Shown piece by piece: positions 57,348-64,000 of a stretch of DNA of 64,000 nt. The DNA lies in NCBI GenBank assembly GCA_022592435.1, contig JABYQS010000027.1:186001-250000 (forward strand), in the 5' to 3' direction. How positions within the stretch are numbered: the stretch's first letter is position 1; the number at the start of each line of letters is the position of its first letter. Origin of the DNA: Cerioporus squamosus. Its lineage: Eukaryota; Basidiomycota; Agaricomycetes; Polyporales; Polyporaceae. The translations under genes were made by a program, and so were the position numbers. The notes under the pieces are model-generated. The model searched no databases. It was not told where the DNA came from and was given only the letters and a program-made list of their open reading frames with translations.

Positions 57348-59681
57348 ATGGCGGCGGTAGACACCCCCACTGTGACACTGCCCACCCTTGACCGCCTCGG
57401 AGTGTCTGCTGCTCCCAAGGATGTCGACGCGAAGAAGGTCGCGTCTCTTTGGTTCGACTCGCTCGTCAAGCAGATTGAGGACAAGAACATCGATGGCATC
57501 CTCTCTCTGTTCCATCCTGATGCCTGGTTCCGCGACATGCTCGCGCTGACCTGGGCGTTCCGTACCTTCCATGGCGCGTCGAAGATCCGCAAGTACCTCG
57601 AGGACACGCTGTCTGCGCACACGCTCAGCGCGTTCAAGCTCACGGACGCGACGTTCCAGAGCCCATACCCCGATCTCGCGTGGATCCTCGGTCAGTTCAC
57701 CTTCGAGACCGAGGTCGGGGTGTGCAGCGGCATCTTCCGCATTATCCCCACCGCCGACGGGCAGTGGACGGGCTTCACGTTCTACACGAACCTTGAGGAG
57801 CTGAAGGGCCATCCGGAGAAGATCGGGCCCAACCGGAACCCCCTCCCGAACCATGGCAAGTGGCTGGCGCAGCGCGAACGCGAGAAGGAGTTCCTGGACA
57901 GGGACCCGACTGTCCTTGTCGTCGGCGGTGGGCAGAGCGGGTTGGATGTGGCGGCGCGCTTGAAGCACTTGGGCGTGCCGACGCTGGTTGTGGAGAAGAA
58001 CGAGCGCGTCGGCGACCAGTGGAGGCACCGATACCAGGCGTTGTGTCTGCACGATCCGGTTTGTGAGTACCCGCGTCCCGGATGTTACGAGCCATAGTCG
58101 CTGAACGGTATCCTGACTGCCAGGGTACGACCATATGCCTTATCTTCCGTGAGTACCCGCGCTTCGCCTGACGTGCTCGATGCTGATGCGCGCGGTCAGC
58201 TTCCCACCGAGCTGGCCCGTGTATACTCCCGCGCAGAAGCTCGCGGGCTGGCTGGAGTACTACGCGGAAGCGCTGGAGCTGGACGTGTGGACGAAGTCCA
58301 CCGTAGTGAAGGCAGTGCAAGATGCGAACAACGAGTGGGATGTCACTGTCGAGCGCGGCGACGGCTCGACGCGTGTGCTGCATGTCAAGCACCTGGTGTT
58401 CGCTATCGGTCTTGGGGGCAACAACCCGTACTTCCCGAACATCCCGGGAAGGGAGGAGTACCAGGGCCAGGTGCTGCATTCGACCCAGCACAACTCGGCG
58501 AAGGATCACTTGGGAAAGAAGGTGTTTATTGTTGGCTCTGCGACGTCGGGTGAGTCTGTCTCTTGGCAGGAGCTACGTGACTAGGCAGAAGCTCATATCT
58601 GTATCTCACTAGCGCACGATGTCGCCTCTGACTACGTCGAACATGGTGTCGGTACGTGTTCCGGACCCCACTGAGAACTCCTGTAGACCTCGACGTCTTT
58701 GCAGATGTCACCATGTACCAGCGCGACAAGACATACATCATGACCACGAAGGAGGGCATGCCCCGTATGCTCGGACGTACGTCTCCAACTGTTCACCTCT
58801 ACTCTGACCTCTCACGAGGCTCTGTAACGTACCGCAGATCTATGGTGGGAAGGCCAGTGGCCAACTGAGGTTGCAGACCGCGTCGACGCCTCGTTGCCTA
58901 CCTTCGTCACGGAGGAGATCTCCAAGCGGACTACCCGCGAGATCGCAGAGGCCGATAAGTGCGTTTCTCTCCCTGTAAGCATCCGTCTGTGTTCGCTGAC
59001 AGGTGCACAGGGAGCTCCTCGACGACCTGAAGAAGGTCGGCTTCCGGACGTACCTCGGGGACCGCGGGTGCGGGTTCCTGGGTATGGCGAAGAGGAGGGG
59101 AGGCGGGTACTACCTCGACGTCGGCGCGTCGCGGATGGTAGCCGACGGGAAGATCAAGCTGAAGAACGACAGTGTGATCAAGCGGTACACGAAGACGGGC
59201 CTCGAGTTTGAGGATGGAAGTACCGTCGACGCAGACGTGATCCTGTTCGCGACTGGGTACGTTCGTGCGCATCGTCGCTACCCTTTGTGGTCACGCCTGG
59301 CCTTAACACCGTGGTACGTTCTGGCATGGAGTTGACGCTTTCCGTTCGCAACGCAGCTTCGACAGCCCGATGATCACGGCCGAGAAAATCCTCGGGAAGG
59401 GCGTGACGGACCGCCTCAAGCCCCTGTGGAGCGTCGACGAGGAGGGCGAGATACGCACGGCGTGGCGCGACAGCGGTGTGCCCAACTTCTGGTTCATGAT
59501 GGGGAACCTGATGTTGTGCCGGTTCCACTCGAAGCATCTCGCGTTGCGTGAGTCCATGCCCGGAGACTGTCAGTCGGTCAGGAGATGCTAACGAGCATTT
59601 GGATTGGATGGAACAGAGATCAAGGCCATCGAGGAGGGGATCCTGAAGGGTAGTGGACCGGAGGGCCGTTACCTGGCATGA
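57348..59681 (+). CDS. FAD-dependent flavin monooxygenase 2, tandem paralogue
   Basis: Same family and domain order as the copy at 53802: NTF2-like region, FAD fold (VLVVGGGQSGLDVAARL), VFAIGLGGNNPYFPNIPG, VFIVGSATSAHDVASDY, ADVILFATGF and NFWFMMGNL. Exons: 57348-58062, 58124-58148, 58200-58549, 58613-58651, 58705-58776, 58838-58958, 59011-59256, 59357-59547, 59617-59681; 607 residues. Eight of nine exons have exactly the same length as in copy 1 and only exon 1 differs, by one codon. ATG 57348 is chosen because the protein then aligns with copy 1 from its first residues; an upstream in-frame GTG at 57240 is not supported. The differences between copies are spread evenly. The copies may have separate substrates or add dosage. 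Confidence 0.93.
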
Positions 59682-59688
59682 GTAGAGC

Positions 59689-59742
59689 GATAGATGGACG
59701 AATGGTTAGATGGATGAATGGGATGGGTGAATGTATGAATGT
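59689..59742. repeat. Short degenerate tandem repeat (gatggatgaatg type)
   Basis: Imperfect repeats of gatgg/gaatg follow the stop codon of monooxygenase 2, probably in its 3' UTR. No function is recognised. Confidence 0.5.
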
Positions 59743-60473
59743 ACGATTAAGTACGGTGCGTCTTGAGTCTCATGTCGAGCTGTCGAGAAACTGCTCACGA
59801 AATGCTGTGTAGGAAGCACTGTATGTAAGATAGGAAAAGTTCGAAGGGACGACATACCATTGCCTGCAGGCATGTATTGCAAACCTTGTGGTGTCTCGGT
59901 CGACCCGTCAGTGGGCACTCCGTCGTCCCCGGCGTTGTGGCGGGTGATCATGTTCAGACTGTGAAGCGGTGCTGACGCGGACTCGGAGGTGGTAGACGAT
60001 GCTCCAGATGCGTAGCGTGTCATCGAGTCGCCGAGTTTACCTGTCGTCCTTTGCTCTCTGATGGCCGCGTTGGTCGGCTAGTAGGGTCCGATATGCGTCT
60101 CAAGTCTCGACCGTCACGATTCTCCACTGGCATGACAATATAAGTCGGCCACGTGTTCACCTCCCTCCCCGCTTTCCATCGTTCTGCCCCGACTCTACGC
60201 CTCGTCTATGACACGATGTACCCAGTCCATTGAACTACAGTGCGCGATCAGATGTCCTGACACACACTGGCCTCTGCACGCGGTTCTGTGGGTTACTGAT
60301 GGATAAAGTACACTCGGTCAGTACCGGGATGTAATCTGAACTCACACAGTTTGCTCAGCTGTGAAGCGACGATGTGGACCCATCTGCCAACCAATATGAT
60401 TGATTGCTCAGGCAACAGTCCTTCTCGACACGCATGCACGTTGGCTAGTGACCGCTTCCCCATTTTCCCCCGA
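59743..60473. other. Intergenic region before the decayed monooxygenase copy
   Basis: About 730 bp with no recognised coding sequence, RNA gene or repeat. It includes what would have been the promoter of the third monooxygenase copy. Confidence 0.4.
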
Positions 60474-60970
60474 CGTTAGTCTTCCCACTCTGCACCGGCT
60501 CAGCATGTCAGTTCTTCCCACAAAGGTCGACGATCGACGGATAGAGAGGACTGCATTCAGATGGCTCGACTGCGTCGCGAAGCATATCGAGTCCAAGACG
60601 TCAATGCCATTCTCGCCACGTTTTCTGAGGACTACTACCTCGGTACGTGCCCTTCGTGATGCTTGCTGCGATATTGTCTGACAGACGAAAACGCACTGTT
60701 TCCGGTGCCAGATGTCGGCGGTGCGTCTCAAGGCGGGTCTAGCTGAAGGACAACACTAGTCCGATCAAGCGGCGATACACCTGGCATCCGGGAACTTGAG
60801 CATCGTGGACGCGGACGCTATTCTCTTCGCGACTACTACGCTTCGACAGCCCAGTTGTTACGCTCGCGAAGGCCCCCCGCAGGACGTCGGCTACGCAGGT
60901 CGACCTCCTGAAGAGGAAGACTGTAGGGTATATCAACTATGGATGATGTGCGACTTCTACAGAGGTAATC
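60474..60970 (+). pseudogene. Decayed third flavin monooxygenase copy (5' and middle remains)
   Basis: Positions 60474-60645 resemble exon 1 of the two upstream copies (SLPTLHRLSMSVLPTKVDD, then RWLDCVAKHIES). The frame is lost after the ES-K, where the continuing similarity (VNAILATFSED) is in another frame. From about 60742 the sequence jumps to the exon 7 region (gctgaag, then gatcaagcgg, then IVDADAILFAT). It runs into the start of exon 8 (cttcgacagccc) with the intervening intron nearly gone. A short match to NFWFMM follows near 60940. Exons 2-6 are missing, so the product cannot work. The last-exon remnant lies at 62494-62574, beyond later insertions. Confidence 0.8.
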
Positions 60971-61346
60971 TCGGAGTTGGAATTATGGGCGCGGTTGCCA
61001 GTGGTCGCACAACAGGAACTATATCGTAGCATCACAAATATTGCGACTAACGCGAGCCGGGCAGGCTCAAGCTGTAAACTTCCAGCCAAGTTTCGCCATT
61101 GGTTCAGAAGCCTTGCCTGCACCAAACTCCACTGGCACTGTGATCAAGCAAGCAGGAGTAGCAGTCGGCGTGGCCTGCGTCTTCGCAACATTGAATCTTC
61201 GATAGCGGACGTTGGTCAGTTGTACATACGAAGGTGCTACTTACGCCCACAGTGAAACCCATGTAGTAAAACCCGTCGGTCAAGCTTTCAATATTGAAGT
61301 CAAGATGTGTGCAGGGAAGCGTGATACTATCTCGACTTCACGAGGG
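60971..61346. other. Unassigned sequence between the monooxygenase relic and tRNA-Gly
   Basis: It interrupts the relic between its middle remnants and its end. No open frame with a known domain is seen; it may be part of an older insertion that also brought the tRNA gene. Confidence 0.35.
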
Positions 61347-61351
61347 AAAAA
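61347..61351 (-). terminator. RNA polymerase III terminator of the minus-strand tRNA-Gly
   Basis: Five T residues on the minus strand, 20 nt after the 3' end of the tRNA, as expected for Pol III. Confidence 0.65.
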
Positions 61352-61370
61352 CGTCGTTGACACTCACATC

Positions 61371-61457
61371 TACACTGAGCGGGAGTCGAACCCACGCCGC
61401 TTGCTACCGCGATGACCCTGATGGAAGGCAAGCATGATACCGTTTCACCATCAGTGT
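61371..61457 (-). tRNA. tRNA-Gly(UCC) with a 16-nt intron
   Basis: On the minus strand the acceptor acactga (61457-61451) pairs with tcagtgt (61378-61372). The D-arm, T-arm and anticodon stem are the same as in the tRNA at 14370-14466. The anticodon TCC is at 61425-61423. The intron at 61421-61406 sits one base after the anticodon but is 16 nt and unrelated in sequence to the 26-nt intron of the other copy. The mature molecule is 71 nt and identical. Confidence 0.92.
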
Positions 61458-61545
61458 GTCGCGACTCACTACTTGGTACAAACATCCATAGTAGTAGTTG
61501 CACCCTCCAAGGGCTACTTGTAGCTCGCGTTCGCCCCGTCTTGTG

Positions 61546-61566
61546 CACGAGGGTTGCGTCCGAAGA
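61546..61566 (+). repeat. Left terminal inverted repeat of the transposon
   Basis: 21 bp, exact reverse complement of 62465-62485, directly preceded by the left 8-bp target duplication. Confidence 0.88.
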
Positions 61567-61816
61567 CACCGAGACCGTGGGAACAGGGGGGGAGGGGGGG
61601 TCCACGGGGTCTTAATGCACTTTCGGGAGTCCACCTGAAGCGCCCGATTCCTACGCAGGGACGACCACTTAGGCATCCGAATATACTCTTTAGTCATGTC
61701 CCAAGCTCGCTGGCTGTCCGCGGATCCGTCCCAAAACATTTCTGGATGCCAGTGTGTTGCTCGAGCCATGAGGTCTGCTTTTCCTCCGCTACCTGGACTG
61801 CTACCAGCACGCCGAC

Positions 61817-62264
61817 ATGGCAAAGAAGAAGGACAAGCCTCCGGGTGAAGTAGTGGTAAGTGTGGAGGTTAGCAAAATGCTCTTACGCTCATATAACATC
61901 AAGCCATCTGAAGAAGATACTCGCTTCCCTGCATACCTCCCGTACCTCCGAACTGTTGGAGCCGGCATCACCGTCGGGCTTGAACTTGGAACCGTCAGAT
62001 CACACAGACGGCCGTATTTGTATCTGCGAAGAAGTCAGCTCATCTGCTATGGTACAGTGCGATGGACCTGGATGTGGACAATGGGTAAGCACCTCACCTT
62101 GTTGTGTTACATCAAAGCTAATGCCAGTATGGCCCTTGTGTTCGCAGTATCACCATGAATGCCTCAACCTGCAGATGCAGCCCAAGGGGGATTGGTTCTG
62201 CGATGATGATTGCAGAGCCAATGCTGGGCTACCCATCCGCAAGGCGAAGAGGCGCAAGACGTAG
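61817..62264 (+). CDS. Small PHD-finger protein carried by the transposon
   Basis: Exons 61817-61855, 61914-62084 and 62147+1 (62148)-62264 give 108 residues. A PHD zinc finger covers about residues 48-95 with C-x-C-x10-C-x4-C-x4-H-x2-C-x12-C-x3-C (CIC, QCDGPGC, YHHEC, WFCDDDC). PHD fingers usually read methylated or unmodified histone H3 tails. The N-terminus is lysine-rich (MAKKKDKPP), and the C-terminus ends in a basic run (RKAKRRKT) that could be a nuclear signal. Intron 2 (62085-62147) has perfect borders and splits the finger between QW and YHH. The intron 1 acceptor at 61913 is chosen for frame; 61916 is an alternative. A stand-alone finger this short could act as an adaptor or competitor on chromatin, which is inference. 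It may be a captured host exon set rather than a working gene. Confidence 0.75.
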
Positions 62265-62464
62265 AAGGTTTCGAGAGTGTTTGCGAGCAGCGCAGCATGT
62301 GGGACTTGCCCGGTCATTGTATGTCGCCGAGACGTTACTATTTTTGTCTCATGTTTTAGACAGATGACGTCTCATAACCATATACAGTAATCTCCCACGG
62401 GGGAGGGGGGGAGGGGGTTTTCACAAAGGTCCTTACTGCACTTTCGTAACCCCCGGTCGAGTAT

Positions 62465-62485
62465 TCTTCGGACGCAACCCTCGTG
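62465..62485 (-). repeat. Right terminal inverted repeat of the transposon
   Basis: 21 bp, exact reverse complement of 61546-61566, directly followed by the right 8-bp target duplication. Confidence 0.88.
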
Positions 62486-62493
62486 GTCTTGTG

Positions 62494-62574
62494 GAGATCA
62501 AGGTGATAGAGGAGGCAGTTCTAGAGGCTAGAAAGCAGCGGTCTGGGAGGTTACTATGGGTAGTCGTGGCCTAG
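62494..62574 (+). pseudogene. Last-exon remnant of the decayed monooxygenase copy
   Basis: Reads EIKVIEEAVLEA and then a drifted tail to a stop, matching IKAIEEGIL of the last exon of both intact copies. It begins directly at the right target-site duplication, so the transposon sits at the intron 8/exon 9 border of the relic. Confidence 0.65.
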
Positions 62575-64000
62575 TCTCGAGTTGTCGGTAGCAACCGGTA
62601 CTTAGAAGGTTCAACTCCGATGATACTCTGACCACCAGGTCTATGTCGGAGCTCATTCTGGATCAAGCTATTCGAAGCGCCGCGAGGATTCAGGAGGATT
62701 CCCTTGACTGAGGACTCTTGGAGGAGTCCTCCACTGCTCTCGCCATACGTGCACCCCTTGCTTCGTCCAGTTCAATATGTTCGACTCAAATGCAGCTCTG
62801 CTGGTGGACTGCAAATGCTTTCTGTGATCTTGAGCTTCAACATCGACACGAAAGTCGTCGCTGTCCTTTTCCTTCCAACTCAAAGCCACTGCTGAATCCT
62901 CGTCGCCCAAGTTGCACTATAAGGTGAGACTTGCACTCGCACGTAGTATGTCGATGGAGCGCAGGTATGGTGATCCATATTTGTTTGCTTGTCTTCCTGC
63001 ATCGTTCATCGACGGCTGTACTGTGAAGGTCCATGCTGAGGCCTGAGGTTCCACGGTGATCGCCAGGCAGCACTCACGGTCCCATCTCCGGCGCAAACAC
63101 CTTCCTCGCAACAGGACGTCAATATCAAAGATGCTTCGTGGGCGGCGGGAATCATCATACGCTTGAGCATTGACAGGTGGTGGATGCGGTGAAGCGCGTG
63201 CCGAAGGATCTGTCGGTCAGAGGGTACGTTGTACATATGCAGGAGCCATCACACGCGCGATGAGTACGTACTGACTGGTGACCGGACGCAACAGTTGACA
63301 CTGCCATAGTAGAAAGTCAAGTTACCTGTCCACAAGTGGTACTATAGCAGCTGGTACGCATACTTCTATGTCCGAGTCTATGCGAGTGTCGATGCAATTC
63401 TCGAAAGAGGCTCGGAGAGTCCGCTGGAATTGAACACACGGGCTCCCCAGGCCACTTATCCACCACATCTCGGTGATGCGCTCAAGATGAAGTTGGCGAA
63501 GCTATCCACCGGACATCGGAGGCGGTGTGCGAGCCCCGTCGGGAGTGGGACAGTTACCGAGTTCAAATTGTCAGGCAAATTGCGACGCAGGTGGTGAGTA
63601 TCATTTTGCAGTCGATCCGAGCAAGAGTCGTATCTCCTGAGCTATGTGCACGGAGAGGGACAACTGTGTCAACATGTGCGAGCTGGAACTGCCCGGCAGA
63701 TCATGCTCACCGAGTTGTGCTCGTAGTTGATATCCCAGCACCTCGGTCCTCTGCCGTCAGCGTTCACTGCTTATACTAGTAAGTGCTCGAGTCGTTCGTT
63801 CCTTGCGTTCCTGCAGGCTGTGCATCAGGATACCATTTGCGGCCGGAGAGACATCATGAGCGTTGACGACGCCCGCACTGTTGTCATTGATCGTCGTCGT
63901 CATGCCTTCGAACCGTCAGTCTCCCGCTACTGGTGTCCGCAAGATGAAATGCTCGAGTCCGGTATACCTACATTTTTCATGTCCAAGCTTCGGCCACGTC
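62575..64000. other. Right end of window, no assigned gene
   Basis: On the minus strand one frame is open from 63111 to 62668 except for a single TAG at 62917-62919. It contains stretches that look protein-like (NKYGSPYLRSIDILRAS; DEDSAVALSWKEKDSDDF), and another frame at 63236-63006 (QILRHALHRIHHL) could be an upstream exon. No family is recognised. On the plus strand 63330-63600 is also open. A degraded gene or an unrecognised one running off the edge are both possible. Confidence 0.35.

Larger units (their letters stand above)
61538..62493. mobile_element. Non-autonomous DNA transposon, 940 bp, with PHD-finger cargo
   Basis: The element spans 61546-62485. Its ends are perfect 21-bp inverted repeats (61546-61566 starting cacgagggttg; 62465-62485 ending caaccctcgtg), and weaker matching continues about 15 bp inward. 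Immediately outside both ends stands gtcttgtg (61538-61545 and 62486-62493), a perfect 8-bp target-site duplication. Eight-base duplications are known for hAT and Zisupton/KDZ transposons, among others, so the superfamily is open. No transposase is encoded, so movement would need an enzyme from elsewhere. Each end carries a G-run (61586-61600; 62399-62417), and each G-run is followed by the shared block tgcactttcg. The only gene inside is the PHD-finger gene at 61817-62264. The perfect repeats suggest a recent insertion. Confidence 0.85.

Overview
The window is nuclear DNA of a filamentous basidiomycete, most likely an Agaricomycete of polypore type. The genes are GC-rich and cut by many introns of about 50-65 nt with GT..AG borders. 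Typical fungal families are present: a siroheme nitrite reductase fused to a Rieske module, a Gti1/Pac2 (WOPR) regulator, several GMC flavoenzymes, a DUF6534 membrane protein and an NRPS-like A-T-R reductase. Most exon models below were built by hand from reading frames, splice sites and phase. All join in frame except where a single-base indel is reported.

Layout. Positions 17-3947 hold the 3' part of nitrite reductase (+). Positions 5685-7101 hold a WOPR transcription factor (+). Positions 8782-13855 hold an ankyrin-PH-ORD oxysterol-binding protein (+) with an unusually long first intron containing a decayed duplication. At 14370-14466 lies an intron-containing tRNA-Gly(UCC) (+), and at 14777-15549 a small secreted Cys-rich protein (-). 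From 17665 to 30809 come a secreted GMC oxidoreductase (+), a small SAM methyltransferase (-), a second GMC with a probable GPI-anchor tail (+), and a third, cytosolic-type GMC (-). After a gene-poor 7 kb, a DUF6534 membrane protein (+) lies at 37830-39703. After another 5 kb, a 1104-aa NRPS-like adenylate-forming reductase (-) lies at 44818-48816. Two tandem flavin monooxygenase paralogues (+) lie at 53802-56074 and 57348-59681, followed by a decayed third copy.

How the genes may work together. The reductase, two flavin monooxygenases, three GMC oxidases/dehydrogenases and a methyltransferase lie within about 42 kb. This composition would suit an aldehyde-producing secondary-metabolite pathway: acid activation and reduction, then oxidation and methylation. 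This is inferred from gene content only. Palindromes lie about 350 bp upstream of the methyltransferase and of the reductase.

Most striking observation. Positions 61546-62485 form a 940-bp element with 21-bp perfect terminal inverted repeats, flanked by a perfect 8-bp direct repeat (gtcttgtg at 61538-61545 and 62486-62493), the signature of a cut-and-paste DNA transposon. Its cargo is not a recognisable transposase but a small three-exon PHD-finger gene. It sits just before the remnant last exon of the decayed third flavin monooxygenase. A second tRNA-Gly(UCC) lies just outside the element.

Three genes carry apparent single-base frameshifts: the oxysterol-binding protein and GMC genes 1 and 2. 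Either the assembly has local base errors or these copies are newly decaying. The intergenic stretches are described as separate entries.
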